Shown here one piece after another: positions 45,101-54,899 of a DNA stretch of 64,000 nt. Both the position numbers and the translations under genes were made by a program. Below the pieces are notes generated by a model. The model did no database searches. It was not told the DNA's origin and worked only from the letters and a program-made list of their open reading frames with translations. The DNA is taken from contig DASPSJ010000078.1 in the NCBI GenBank assembly GCA_035623985.1, forward strand, positions 11,898 to 75,897. Reading direction: 5' to 3'. Position 1 is the stretch's first letter. The number at the start of each line of letters is the position of its first letter. The DNA is from DAHUYF01 sp035623985. GTDB taxonomy: Bacteria; Pseudomonadota; Alphaproteobacteria; ATCC43930; CGMCC-115725.

Positions 45101-45979
45101 ATGGACACCGGCCTCGTCTTCTTTCTCATCCAGGTCCTGAACGGCGTGCAGCTCGGCCTGCTGCTGTTCCTGGTGGCGAGCGGGCTCACCCTGATCTTCG
45201 GCATCATGGGCATCATCAACCTCGCCCATGGCAGCTTCTACATGCTGGGCGCCTATCTCGCCTTCTCGCTGGCCGAGCTCTGCGGCAGCTTCTGGCTCTC
45301 GCTGCTGATCGCCGTGCCGCTCACCGTGCTCATCGGCCTTGCGCTCGAAGCCGCGCTGTTCCGGCTGCTTTACACCCGCGATCATCTCTACCAGGTGCTG
45401 CTGACCTATGGATTGATCCTGGTCTTCGAGGAATTGCGCAGCCTGATCTTCGGCGACGACGTCCATGGCGTGGCCGTGCCGGGCTTTCTCGAGGCCTCCA
45501 TTCCCTTGACGGACACGCTGAGCTATCCCGTCTACCGCCTGTTCATGTCGGCGGTGTGCCTCGCCATCGCCGGCGGGCTTGCGCTCCTCATCCGCCGCAC
45601 GCGGCTCGGCATGACCATCCGCGCCGGCGCGGTCAACCGCGAGATGGTGCAGTCGCTGGGCATCGATATCGGCCTCGTCTATCGCTTCGTCTTCGCGCTG
45701 GGCGTGGCGCTCGCCGCCTTTGCCGGCATGATCGCCGCCCCCGTCGCCTCGGTCTTTCCCGGCATGGGCAATCAGATCCTCATCGTCTCCTTCGTCGTCG
45801 TCGTCATCGGCGGCATCGGTTCGATCAAGGGCGCCTTCCTCGGCGCGCTGCTGATCGGGCTCGCCGACACTTTCGGCCAGGTCTATGCGCCGGCGATCGC
45901 CGGCATGACGGTCTATGTGCTGATGGCGGCGGTGCTGCTGTGGCGCCCGGCCGGGCTCTTCGGGCGCGCCGGCTCGTGA
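45101..45979 (+). CDS. ABC importer permease, LivH-type
   Basis: 292 aa, about eight membrane helices. VASGLTLIFGIMGIINLAHGSFYMLGAYLA and the late GGIGSIKGAFLGALLIGLAD loop (ATPase-contacting) are LivH-type hallmarks. Forms the transport pore with the LivM-type permease that overlaps its stop. The start codon abuts the inverted repeat arm. Confidence 0.88.
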   Translation: MDTGLVFFLIQVLNGVQLGLLLFLVASGLTLIFGIMGIINLAHGSFYMLGAYLAFSLAELCGSFWLSLLIAVPLTVLIGLALEAALFRLLYTRDHLYQVLLTYGLILVFEELRSLIFGDDVHGVAVPGFLEASIPLTDTLSYPVYRLFMSAVCLAIAGGLALLIRRTRLGMTIRAGAVNREMVQSLGIDIGLVYRFVFALGVALAAFAGMIAAPVASVFPGMGNQILIVSFVVVVIGGIGSIKGAFLGALLIGLADTFGQVYAPAIAGMTVYVLMAAVLLWRPAGLFGRAGS

Positions 45980-46950
45980 CGCGCCGCTTCCGCCTCGGCC
46001 CATGGCTGCTGGCGCTCGCGGCGCTGGCGCTGCTGGCGTTTCCCGCCGTCGCCGGCAAGTTCTATCAGCAGCTCTTCAGCACCATCATGATCATGGCGAT
46101 CTTCGCCATGAGCCTCAATCTGCTGGTCGGCGGCGCCGGGCTCGTCAGCCTCGGCCACGCCGCCTTCTTCGGCCTCGGCGCCTATGCGCTGCTGCTGCTG
46201 TCGCCGGCCTACGCGGCGGCGAGCCTGTGGCTGTCGCTGCCGGCGGCGGTCGCGCTGGCGGCGGCGGCGGCGCTCGCCATCGGCCTCTTGGTGCTGCGCA
46301 GCTCCGGCGTCTATTTCATCATGGCGACGCTCGCCTTCGCGCAGATGTTCTTCTATTACGTCACCGGCGCCAAATGGCTGGGCGGCTCCGACGGCGCCTA
46401 TATCTACGTCAAGCCCGACGCGGCGCTGTTCGGCCTGACGCCGTTCCGGCTTGCCGACACGCGCGATTTCTATTACGTCGCGCTGGCGCTGATGGCCGCC
46501 ACGTATCTTCTGCTGCACGTCCTCCGCTACGCGCCCTTCGGCCGCGTGCTGCGCGGCATCCGCGCCAACGAGCAGCGCATGCGCGCGCTGGGCTTCGCCA
46601 CCTTCCGCTACAAGCTTGCCGGCTTCGTCATCGCCGGCGCGCTCGCCGGGCTTGCCGGCTATCTCGACGCCGCGCAATTCGGCTTCGTCAATCCCGACCT
46701 CTTCGGCTGGCGCCAGTCCGGCATCGTGCTGATGATGGTCATCCTCGGCGGCATGAATGCGCTTCCCGGGCCGATCCTCGGCGCCTTCGCGCTGGTGCTG
46801 CTGCAGGACTTCCTCGCCGATGCGACGCGGCACTGGCTGCTGCCGATGGGGCTTTTCATCATCCTGGCGGTGCTGGCGCTGCCGCAGGGGCTGAGCGGCC
46901 TCGCCCTCCGGCTCGGCGCGTTCGCCCGGGGCGAGGCGCGCGGTGCCTGA
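45976..46950 (+). CDS. ABC importer permease, LivM-type
   Basis: 324 aa from the GTG at 45976 overlapping the previous stop (GTGA). SLNLLVGGAGLVSLGHAAFFGLG and GVYFIMATLAFAQMFFY are LivM signatures; ILGGMNALPGPILGAFAL is the coupling loop. In many homologous operons a LivG-type ATPase is fused to or follows LivM; here the protein ends soon after the last helix and only a LivF-type ATPase follows. Confidence 0.88.
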   Translation: MTRRFRLGPWLLALAALALLAFPAVAGKFYQQLFSTIMIMAIFAMSLNLLVGGAGLVSLGHAAFFGLGAYALLLLSPAYAAASLWLSLPAAVALAAAAALAIGLLVLRSSGVYFIMATLAFAQMFFYYVTGAKWLGGSDGAYIYVKPDAALFGLTPFRLADTRDFYYVALALMAATYLLLHVLRYAPFGRVLRGIRANEQRMRALGFATFRYKLAGFVIAGALAGLAGYLDAAQFGFVNPDLFGWRQSGIVLMMVILGGMNALPGPILGAFALVLLQDFLADATRHWLLPMGLFIILAVLALPQGLSGLALRLGAFARGEARGA

Positions 46951-47674
46951 GCGCGGTCCCGCCGACCCGCCGCTGGTGGAGGCGCGCGGCCTCCACACCT
47001 TCTATGGGCCGAGCCACGTGCTGCACGGCGTCGATTTCAGCCTGCGGCGCGGCGAGACCATCGCGCTGATGGGGCGCAACGGCATGGGCAAGACGACGCT
47101 GCTGCGCTCGCTGCTCGGGCTGACGCCGCCCCGAAGCGGCGAGGTCTTCATCGACGGGCGGAACATGACCGGCGCGCCGCCGCACGCCATCGCCCGCCAG
47201 GGCATCGCCTTCGTGCCGGAGGGGCGCGGCATCTTCGTCACGCTCTCCGTGCGCGAGCATCTCGTCATGGCGGCGCGGCCCGGCCGCGACGGGCGGCGCG
47301 ATTGGACCCTGGAGCGCGTGCTCGCCACCTTTCCGCGGCTTGCCGAGCGGCTCGACCGCGGCGGCGCGCTGCTCTCCGGCGGCGAGCAGCAGATGCTCAC
47401 CATCTCGCGCGCGCTGATGACCAATCCCGACCTCCTCATCCTCGACGAGGCGACCGAGGGGCTGGCGCCGCTCATCGCCAAGGAGATCTGGGCGATCCTG
47501 CGCCAGGTGCGCGCCGGCGGCACGGCCGTGCTCATCGTCGACAAGAACGTCGCCGCGCTCGCCGCGGTGGCCGACCGCGCCGTCGTCCTGGTCAAGGGCC
47601 GTGTCGCCTTCGCCGGCGGCACCGCCGAGCTCATGGCGCAGCCGGAGATGGTGCATCGGCATCTGGGCGTCTGA
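46943..47674 (+). CDS. ABC importer ATPase, LivF-type
   Basis: 243 aa from the GTG at 46943, overlapping the permease stop. Walker A MGRNGMGKTTLLRSL, signature LSGGEQQMLTISRAL, Walker B DLLILDEATEGLAP. VPEGRGIF is typical of LivF. It powers aromatic-acid uptake. No LivG partner is next to it, so it either homodimerises or pairs with a LivG encoded elsewhere, such as that of the 59-63 kb cluster. Confidence 0.88.
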   Translation: MPERGPADPPLVEARGLHTFYGPSHVLHGVDFSLRRGETIALMGRNGMGKTTLLRSLLGLTPPRSGEVFIDGRNMTGAPPHAIARQGIAFVPEGRGIFVTLSVREHLVMAARPGRDGRRDWTLERVLATFPRLAERLDRGGALLSGGEQQMLTISRALMTNPDLLILDEATEGLAPLIAKEIWAILRQVRAGGTAVLIVDKNVAALAAVADRAVVLVKGRVAFAGGTAELMAQPEMVHRHLGV

Positions 47675-47810
47675 TACCCGAATCTCCGATTATGGCGCGG
47701 CGCACGCGAGCGGCGAATGTTCAGACTTAGTAATTCTTTCAAGACTTTCTGGTAATACCTTGCACCATACGGGCGCATCGCCGCCGCACCACGACAATGG
47801 AAGAAATGCC

Positions 47811-49916
47811 ATGGCAAGGCTACAGCCGGTGTTCGGATTGCGGTCGATAGGGGTCCGGCTTTATGCCGTGCTCGGCGTCCTGGCCGTGCTGACGATAGCC
47901 CTGTGCATGATCTCGATCGCCGATGCCTGGCGCGAGCAATCGGCAGCCGCGCGCGCCGTGGTGACGGCGGACGTCACCAAGGAGCTGTTCCTGGCGATGC
48001 AGACGGCGCGCCAGGACCGCGGGATAACCTCCGTCGCCCTTGCCGCCCCGACGCCGGCGACGTCCAATTTCACCGCCGACATCCTCAAATTGCGCGAGCG
48101 CAGCGAGGCGGCAGTCGCCCGCGCCTTGCAGGCGCTCGCCAATTCCGGCGATGCCGCCGGGCTGGATCTCGCCGCCTTCAATCGCGCGCATGATGCTCTC
48201 GTCGGCATGCGCAAGCGCGCGGATGAGGCAATCGCGAAGCCGGGCGAGGCGCGCGACGCAGAGACGGTCAAGGGATGGTTTCCCGCCGCCACGGCTTTTC
48301 TCGACCAGCTCGACGCGATTTCGGCGCAACTCGAGAAGCGGCTTGCGCTGTTCGATCCGATGATCGAACGCCTGCAGGAAGTGAAGCGGCGCGGCTGGAG
48401 CATGCGCGTAACCGCGGGCAACGAGCTCTTGACCCTGGCGCAGCTCGTCGCGGCGCGCGGCGCGCCGACGCCGAAGCAGCAGGAACTCGTGTGGCAATCC
48501 GTCGGCCAAACCCGCGACAGTTGGGAAGCGATCAGCGAGCTGACCGCGAATGGTGGCGTGCCCGCTTCGCTCGCCGCCGCCGTCGACACGGTGCGGAAAA
48601 ATTACTGGCCATGGGTCAAGGAGACGCGCGATCCGGTGTGGCAGACCCTGCTGTCCGGCGCGCCGGAGATCGGCTTCGAGGAGTGGAACCGGCAGAACCT
48701 CGCCCAGTTGAACGACATCGTCGGCATCCCGACAGCCGCCACCGAGGCCTCCGAGGCCGTGGCCGAGGAGCGCGCCGGTGCGGCGGTAAGCCGCCTGCTC
48801 GGCGACGGGGCGTTGAGCGTTTTCGTCGTTCTGCTCTGCATCGGCGGCGGCGTCGTTGTCCGCCGGCAGATCGTGCATCCCGTCTCCCGACTGACCGGCT
48901 CGATCCAGCTTCTGGCGGAGGGCGATTACGAGACGGAGATCGTGCCGGTGCCGCGACGCGACGAGCTCGGCGCCATGCGCGACGCGCTCGGCACCTTGCG
49001 CGGCAACGCACGGGAAGCCGCCAAGACCGCGGCGGAGCGCCAGCAGGAGCAGCAGGCCGCCCTGGCGCGCGGCCAGCAGCTCGAGATTTTGTGCCGCAGC
49101 TTCGATTCCGACTCCGCGAGCCTGCTGGAGGCCGTCGCCGCGGCAAGCAGCGGCATGCAGCGGAATTCCGCCGCCATGGCGACGGCGGCCAAGCGGACGT
49201 CGGAACGCTCCGATGCGGTCGGCGAGGATGCCGGCAAGGCCACGGCCACGGTACAGACCGTCGCCGCGGCGGCCGAGGAGCTTTCGGGGTCCATCACCGA
49301 GATCGGTCGGCAGGTTCAGCGCGCCGCCACGGTGGCGAATGATGGAGCGCAGCGGGTGGAACGCACGAACGAGGTCGTTGCCGGCCTTGCCGACGCGGCG
49401 CAAAAGATCGGCGAGGTCATCGGTCTGATCCGGAGCATCGCCAACCAGACCAATCTGCTGGCTTTGAACGCCACGATCGAGGCTGCGCGCGCCGGCGAGC
49501 ACGGCAAGGGTTTTGCCGTCGTCGCCACCGAGGTGAAGACGCTGGCAAGCCAGACGGCAAAGGCAACCGGCGACATCTCGACCCAGGTCGAGGGAATTCA
49601 GGCCGTGACCAGCGACGCCGTCACCGGCATTCAGGCCATTACCGGCGTGGTGCGGGAGATCTCGGAGATCGCGGCTTCGATCGCGGCATCCGTCAACCAG
49701 CAGACGGCCGCCACGGCGGATATCGCGCGCAACGTCCAGGATGCCGCCAACGCCATGCAGAGCATCGCCGGCAACGTCGCCGAGGTACGGAGCGTCGCCG
49801 GCGAGGCGATGGGCGTCGCAACCAAGACGGCGGACGCCTCGACCAGGCTGTCGAGCGAGAACGAGCGGCTGCGCGGCCGGATGAGCGAATTTCTGAATCG
49901 CCTGCGCGCGATGTGA
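47811..49916 (+). CDS. Methyl-accepting chemotaxis protein
   Basis: 701 aa from the ATG at 47811. First membrane helix about residues 17-38, a long all-helical periplasmic sensor of about 290 residues, second helix about 335-355, HAMP, then the signalling domain whose tip region is IANQTNLLALNATIEAARAGEHGKGF. The sensor's long helices resemble nitrate/helical-bimodular-type ligand domains, not confidently assigned. It sits directly behind the benzoate importer genes (136-bp gap), suggesting chemotaxis to an aromatic or its metabolite; no other che genes are near. Confidence 0.9.
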   Translation: MARLQPVFGLRSIGVRLYAVLGVLAVLTIALCMISIADAWREQSAAARAVVTADVTKELFLAMQTARQDRGITSVALAAPTPATSNFTADILKLRERSEAAVARALQALANSGDAAGLDLAAFNRAHDALVGMRKRADEAIAKPGEARDAETVKGWFPAATAFLDQLDAISAQLEKRLALFDPMIERLQEVKRRGWSMRVTAGNELLTLAQLVAARGAPTPKQQELVWQSVGQTRDSWEAISELTANGGVPASLAAAVDTVRKNYWPWVKETRDPVWQTLLSGAPEIGFEEWNRQNLAQLNDIVGIPTAATEASEAVAEERAGAAVSRLLGDGALSVFVVLLCIGGGVVVRRQIVHPVSRLTGSIQLLAEGDYETEIVPVPRRDELGAMRDALGTLRGNAREAAKTAAERQQEQQAALARGQQLEILCRSFDSDSASLLEAVAAASSGMQRNSAAMATAAKRTSERSDAVGEDAGKATATVQTVAAAAEELSGSITEIGRQVQRAATVANDGAQRVERTNEVVAGLADAAQKIGEVIGLIRSIANQTNLLALNATIEAARAGEHGKGFAVVATEVKTLASQTAKATGDISTQVEGIQAVTSDAVTGIQAITGVVREISEIAASIAASVNQQTAATADIARNVQDAANAMQSIAGNVAEVRSVAGEAMGVATKTADASTRLSSENERLRGRMSEFLNRLRAM

Positions 49917-50007
49917 TCGGCGCCGCCGCCATCCAGGGGCTTGACGATCTCCGTCGCGGAAACTGGTATAAGCCTTCCGCGTCCCTTTCCCGTTTCGGAT
50001 TCCCGCC

Positions 50008-50766
50008 ATGCCTTTCCTGACCGCCGCCGGCCATCGCCTGGAATACGAGCGGATTCCGGGAAAGCCGGAGGCGCCGACGCTGGTCCTGCTGCATGAGGGG
50101 CTGGGCTCGGTGGCGATGTGGCGCGATTTTCCGGCGAAGCTGGCGCAGGCGACGGGTTTTCCGCTGGTGGTCTATTCGCGCTACGGCTACGGCCGCTCCG
50201 ACCCCATCGCCGCGCCGCACGGCGTCCGCTACATGCATGACGAGGCGCTCCTCGCGCTGCCGGAGCTGCGCCGGGCGCTCGGCCTCGAGGACGTCATCCT
50301 GGTCGGCCACAGCGACGGCGCCTCGATCGCGCTTATTCATGCCGGCGAGGGAAGATGGCCGGTGCGCGCGCTCATCCTCGAGGCGCCGCACGTCTTCGTC
50401 GAGGAGGTCTCGGTCAAGAGCATCGCCGAGGCGCGCGCGCTTTACGAGAGCGGCGATTTGCGCCAGCGCCTCATGCGCTATCACGCCCGCGTCGACAGCG
50501 CCTTCCGCGGCTGGAACGACGCCTGGCTCGCTCCCGATTTCCGCGCCTGGAACATCGAGGACTGTCTGCCGGGCGTCACTTGCCCGGTGCTGGCGATCCA
50601 GGGCAAGAACGACGAATACGGCACGCTGGCGCAGATCGAGGCGATCGAGCGCGGCGTCGCGGCGCCGTTCCGCAAGCTGGTGCTCGAGCGGTGCGGGCAC
50701 TCGCCGCATCGCGACCGGGAGGAAGCGGTGCTGGCGGCGATGGCCGCGTTCATCGCCGGCGTCTGA
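50008..50766 (+). CDS. Alpha/beta hydrolase
   Basis: 252 aa. Oxyanion region LLHEGLGSVAMW, nucleophile elbow VGHSDGASIA with Ser, and a late catalytic His in CGHSPHRDR. VVYSRYGYGRSDP precedes the nucleophile. Substrate unknown; the family includes esterases and C-C bond hydrolases of aromatic degradation. Convergent with lemA. Confidence 0.85.
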   Translation: MPFLTAAGHRLEYERIPGKPEAPTLVLLHEGLGSVAMWRDFPAKLAQATGFPLVVYSRYGYGRSDPIAAPHGVRYMHDEALLALPELRRALGLEDVILVGHSDGASIALIHAGEGRWPVRALILEAPHVFVEEVSVKSIAEARALYESGDLRQRLMRYHARVDSAFRGWNDAWLAPDFRAWNIEDCLPGVTCPVLAIQGKNDEYGTLAQIEAIERGVAAPFRKLVLERCGHSPHRDREEAVLAAMAAFIAGV

Positions 50767-50781
50767 CGGTTTCCGGCGTCC

Positions 50782-51384
50782 TCAGAACTTGACCTGCGGC
50801 ACCTGCTGGGCCTGCTCGGAGATGGTGAAGGTCTCGCGCAGCTTGGCGTCGGGATAGAGCCAGGCCGCGATCCATCTGTCGGGAATGGTGCGGAGCGTCG
50901 TGTTGTAGGCCTGCACCGCGGCGATGTAGTCGCGCCGCGCCACCGCGATGCGGTTCTCGGTGCCTTCGAGCTGCGACTGCAGCGCCAGGAAGTTCTGATC
51001 CGATTTGAGCTGGGGATATTGCTCGCTCACCACCAGCAGCCGGCCGAGCGCACCGGTGAGCGCCGCCTGGTTCTGCTCGAACTGCTTGAACGCCTCGGGG
51101 TTCGACAGCACGTCCGCCGGAAGCTGCATCTGCGTCGCCTTGGCGCGCGCCTCGGTCACCTGGGTCAGCACCTGCTGCTCCTGATGGGCATAGCCCTTCA
51201 CCGTCTCCACCAGATTGGGGATGAGGTCGGAGCGGCGCTGATACTGGTTCAGCACCTGGCTCCACGCCGCCTTCACCGCCTCGTCCTGGCGCGGCACCTT
51301 GTTGACGTCGCAGGCGGAGAGACCGGCGAGCACCGCCGCCAGGGCGGCGAGGCGGAGCGCGATGGAGGGAAGGCGCAGCTTCAT
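50782..51384 (-). CDS. LemA-family lipoprotein
   Basis: 200 aa from the ATG at 51384. Lipoprotein signal with lipobox LAGLSAC, so the mature protein is tethered to a membrane by its Cys. LemA core: WSQVLNQYQRRSDLIPNLVETVKGYA and FQ-like helices QLEGTENRIAVARRDYI. Function of LemA is not settled. Typical partner of TPM-domain genes, which lie just upstream in one operon. Confidence 0.9.
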   Translation of the reverse strand: MKLRLPSIALRLAALAAVLAGLSACDVNKVPRQDEAVKAAWSQVLNQYQRRSDLIPNLVETVKGYAHQEQQVLTQVTEARAKATQMQLPADVLSNPEAFKQFEQNQAALTGALGRLLVVSEQYPQLKSDQNFLALQSQLEGTENRIAVARRDYIAAVQAYNTTLRTIPDRWIAAWLYPDAKLRETFTISEQAQQVPQVKF

Positions 51385-51437
51385 GGGATGATCCTTCGAT
51401 GCCAGGGCGGGGATGATACAAGCCCGCGCGGCGGGTG

Positions 51438-52043
51438 TCAGGCGCCGGACGCCGGCGGCGCCGCCGGGAAATGGGTTTCGAGCACGGCGCCGCAGGCCTC
51501 GGCGGCGGCGACGAAGCCGTCGGCGAGCCGGCCCGCGGCCACCGCGGCGACGAAATCGGCGACGATCCGCTCCCAGGTGCCGGCGGGGACCTTGGCGTGG
51601 ATGCCGCGGTCGGCGATCACCTCGACGTAGCGCTCGCCGAGCGAGACGAAGAACAGGACGCCGTTGCGGTGGGCGGCATTGGCCAGAATGCGGGCGGCGA
51701 ATTCGCGATGGGCGAGCTGGCGCGCCTGCGCGTGCTTGAAGCGCCGCGGCACGGTCATGAGCCGCAGCCGCCGCCAATCGAGCAGCAGCGCCAGCGCCGC
51801 GAACAGCGCCGCCTCTACGGCAAGGCCCGTGCCGATGGGCAGCGCCGGCCGCGCCAGGGCCAGGACGCCGGCGGCGAGGAAGGCAAGCGCCGCGGCCCAG
51901 ACGATCGGAAACAAGGTGTAGCGGTCGCTCTCCCGCACGATGACCAGGGCAAAGGTGGAGCTGGTGCGCCGCTCCACCGCCGCCGTCGCGGCGCGGATGC
52001 GCTCATGCTCGGCTTCCGTCAGGGGAGTCTTTGCGATCACCAA
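51438..52043 (-). CDS. TPM-domain membrane protein
   Basis: 201 aa. Two membrane helices (about 45-90) are inserted in a TPM-fold protein; the C-terminal portion FFVSLGERYVEVIADRGIHAKV is the domain's conserved strand pair. Start overlaps the end of the next upstream TPM gene by 7 bp. Such pairs with LemA are common; the biochemical role is unclear. Confidence 0.8.
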   Translation of the reverse strand: MVIAKTPLTEAEHERIRAATAAVERRTSSTFALVIVRESDRYTLFPIVWAAALAFLAAGVLALARPALPIGTGLAVEAALFAALALLLDWRRLRLMTVPRRFKHAQARQLAHREFAARILANAAHRNGVLFFVSLGERYVEVIADRGIHAKVPAGTWERIVADFVAAVAAGRLADGFVAAAEACGAVLETHFPAAPPASGA

Positions 52044-52786
52044 CTGCCCGAAGCGCCTCCGCCGCCGAAAGAGCCGCCGCCACCGGAAAAACCGCCGTCC
52101 GAGAAACCGCCGCCGGAGGACCCGCCGCCGGAGGATCCGCCCATGTACCAGATGCCGGTGTGCCGCCTGCCGCCGCCGGCGAGGCGCCAGAGCACCCGCA
52201 AGGCCATCAGCCCAATGAACAGGATCCAGGATAGCGCCGCCGGATCGAACCGCGGATTGCTCGGCGCGGACGCGGCGGCGCCGGCCGCCGCCGGCGAGCC
52301 GCCGAGATCGCGCAGCATCGCCACCACCCCGTCGCGGATGCCGCCATCCACGTCGCCGCGGCGGAAGGCGGGCAGAATGACCTGCTCGATGATGGTGCGG
52401 CTGATCGCGTCGGTGAGCCGGTCCTCGAGGCCGTAGCCGACCTCGATGCGGACCTTGTGCTCGGCTGGCGCCACGATGAGGAGCGCGCCGGTGTCGCGGC
52501 CCTTCTCGCCGATGCCCCAGAAGCGGCCAAGGCGATAGCCGTAATCCTCGATCGTCTCGCCCTGCAGCGATTTGAGCGTGACGACCACCACCTGCTGGCG
52601 GGTCTGCTGCTCGTGCTGCGCCAGCAGTTGGGTAAGCGCGTCGCGCGTCGAAGCCGAGAGGATGCCGGCCTCGTCGACCACCCGGCCGGCGAGCGGCGGG
52701 AAGCTCGGCTCCGCGGCAAGCGCCGCCGCCGCGAACAGCACCGCGGCGATCGCGCCCCAGAGCCAGCGTGGCATTCCCGATCTCAT
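52037..52786 (-). CDS. YgcG-type TPM-domain exported protein
   Basis: 249 aa. Signal peptide (WLWGAIAAVLFAAAALAAEP), TPM domain (about 40-165) with GRVVDEAGILS, VVVTLKSLQGETIEDYGYRL and GYGLEDRLTDAISRTII, a membrane helix, and a Gly/Ser-rich C-terminal tail (SSGGGFSDGGFSGGGGSFGG). ATG at 52786 chosen; 52819 and 52774 are alternatives. First gene of the TPM-TPM-LemA operon, likely envelope-related. Confidence 0.85.
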   Translation of the reverse strand: MRSGMPRWLWGAIAAVLFAAAALAAEPSFPPLAGRVVDEAGILSASTRDALTQLLAQHEQQTRQQVVVVTLKSLQGETIEDYGYRLGRFWGIGEKGRDTGALLIVAPAEHKVRIEVGYGLEDRLTDAISRTIIEQVILPAFRRGDVDGGIRDGVVAMLRDLGGSPAAAGAAASAPSNPRFDPAALSWILFIGLMALRVLWRLAGGGRRHTGIWYMGGSSGGGSSGGGFSDGGFSGGGGSFGGGGASGSW

Positions 52787-52853
52787 CCCCCGGCGCGATG
52801 CTACCCCCGCGCCCGGCATCGCGCCAGCCAGCTTGACGTTGACACAGGGCGTC

Positions 52854-54719
52854 TCACCTGCCCGGCAGCACCAGATCGGCCGAGGGCGGATCGGCGTAGA
52901 GACGTTCCACCAGCGCCGCGCGATGGGTCAGCACGGCACGCTGGTTGATGTAGCCCTTGTCGGTGATCTCGCCTTTGTCGATGGAAGGCGGATGGTCCAG
53001 CAGCAGCGCGCGGGCAATGCGGTGCGAGCTGCCGCCGGCGGCGGCGTTGTGGCGGGCGAGCGATGCCGCCAGCGCGTCGGCCACCGCCTTCTCCTTGACC
53101 AGCGCCGAGAGCGGCGCGTCCGGCGGCAGATGCGGGCAAAGGCCGCGGCAGCCGGCAAGGCTGGGAAAGACCAACAGGCCGATCTCGTCGCGGTCATGGC
53201 CGGTGATGACGGCGTCCTCGATCACCGGCGCGCAGGCGGCGATGAGCGCCACGCGCAGCGCGCCGACGCTGACCCAGGTGCCGGAGGAGAGCTTGAAATT
53301 CTCGCCCAGCCGGCCGTCGAAGACGATGCCGCGCCGGGGAACCTCGGGATCTTCGAGCCGCGCCGCGTCGCCCGGACGGTAGAAGCCTTCGGCGTCGAAA
53401 GCCTCGGCGGTGAGGTCCGGCCGCTTCCAATAGCCCGGCGTGACGTTGGGGCCGCGCACGCGCAGCTCGAGCTTGTCGCCCACGGGCACCAGCTTCACCG
53501 CGCAGCCCGGCGCCGGCAGGCCGATATTGCCGGCGCGCTCGATCGGATAATGCACCACCGTCGCCAGCGGCGCGGTCTCGGTGGTGCCCCAGGCGGAGAC
53601 CATCGCCACCTTGTAGCCGACGCTGGCGAGCGACAGCGCCTCGAGCCGCGCCCAGAGGCTCTGCGGCAGCGCCGCCCCGGCGTAAAGGATGAGGTCGAGC
53701 TCGCGGAAGAAATTCCGCACCAGCGCGGGGTCGCGCTCGAGATGATCGAGGATCATGGCGAAGCCGCGCGGCACGTTGAGATAGAGCGTCGGCGAGACCT
53801 CGCGCAGATTGGCGACGCTCTTCTCGATGAGCCCCGGCACCGGCCTTCCGTCGTCGATATAGAGCGTGCCGCCGTTGCGCAGGATCATGTTGAAGTCGGA
53901 ATTGCCGCCGAAGGTGTGGTTCCAGGGCAACCAGTCCAGGATCACCGGCGGCCGCGCGGCGAGGAACGGCCAGGCGCGGACGTAGCTTTCCTGGTTCGAG
54001 GTGAGCATGCGCTGGGTGTTGATCACCCCCTTGGGCTCGCCGGTCGAGCCCGAGGTGAAGAGGATCTTCGCCACCGTGTCGAGGCCGACCGCGGCAAAGG
54101 CGCGGTCCACCGCTTCGGTCGGCCGCGTGCCGGCGAGGTCGGCGAAGAGCGTGGCGGCGACGCCCATGGGCGGATTGGCGGTGACGACGAGCTCGGCGTC
54201 GCCGAGCGGCAGCGCCGCGATCGCCGCGGCGTAGCGCTCGCCGTCCTCGGCGAAGACGAGACCCGGGGCGATGAGGTCGCGGATATAACGCAGCTTGGCG
54301 AAATCCTGCGACAGCCGCGAATAGGCGGTCGAGACCGGCGTCACCGGCACGCCCACATGCATCGCGCCCAGCGCCAGCAGCGCGTGCTCGATGCCGTTGT
54401 CGCTGAGGATCATCACCGGCCGCTCGGGGCCGAGGCCGCGGTCGAGCAGCGCCTCGCCGATGGCGCGCGCCGAGGCCAGCGCCTCGCGGTAGGTGACGCG
54501 CCGCCAGCCGCCCGCGGCGTCGCGCTGCGCCAGGAACACCCGGTCGGGCGCGCGCCCGGCCCAGCCTTCGAGGAGCCGGCCCAGCGAGCGCGGGATCTCG
54601 CCCAGCGCATAGGGCGAGCGCAGCACCAACCCGCCATCGGGCAAGCGCTCGGCGATGACGGCGGCCCTGGCGAAAAGCTCGCGGCGCGGCGGCTGCGGCT
54701 CGGCGCTTTCCTGCGCCAT
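52854..54719 (-). CDS. Feruloyl-CoA-synthase-like acyl-CoA ligase
   Basis: 621 aa from the ATG at 54719, with GGAGG 6 nt upstream; the open frame upstream of it is a shadow. AMP-binding motif FTSGSTGEPKG, VSAWGTTETAPL, and the C-terminal SIDKGEITDKGYINQ. Similar to feruloyl-CoA synthases that activate hydroxycinnamates. Divergent from a substrate-binding-protein gene and a Rieske oxygenase, so it is probably part of an aromatic acid pathway. Substrate not proven. Confidence 0.82.
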   Translation of the reverse strand: MAQESAEPQPPRRELFARAAVIAERLPDGGLVLRSPYALGEIPRSLGRLLEGWAGRAPDRVFLAQRDAAGGWRRVTYREALASARAIGEALLDRGLGPERPVMILSDNGIEHALLALGAMHVGVPVTPVSTAYSRLSQDFAKLRYIRDLIAPGLVFAEDGERYAAAIAALPLGDAELVVTANPPMGVAATLFADLAGTRPTEAVDRAFAAVGLDTVAKILFTSGSTGEPKGVINTQRMLTSNQESYVRAWPFLAARPPVILDWLPWNHTFGGNSDFNMILRNGGTLYIDDGRPVPGLIEKSVANLREVSPTLYLNVPRGFAMILDHLERDPALVRNFFRELDLILYAGAALPQSLWARLEALSLASVGYKVAMVSAWGTTETAPLATVVHYPIERAGNIGLPAPGCAVKLVPVGDKLELRVRGPNVTPGYWKRPDLTAEAFDAEGFYRPGDAARLEDPEVPRRGIVFDGRLGENFKLSSGTWVSVGALRVALIAACAPVIEDAVITGHDRDEIGLLVFPSLAGCRGLCPHLPPDAPLSALVKEKAVADALAASLARHNAAAGGSSHRIARALLLDHPPSIDKGEITDKGYINQRAVLTHRAALVERLYADPPSADLVLPGR

Positions 54720-54899
54720 CTTTTCCTCCCTCGTTGTCGCCCACCCTAGCGCAGGCGAGAGGGGCGCGGGAAGCCGGAGGTTTCGCCCGGCGCGCGGGCG
54801 GCATATCATCCTCGGCCGGGGGTCAACCGGCGCGGCGATACGGTGATCGCATGGTGGAGCGGGTTGACAACGCAAAAGACCCCGCCGGACGGGAGGAGC

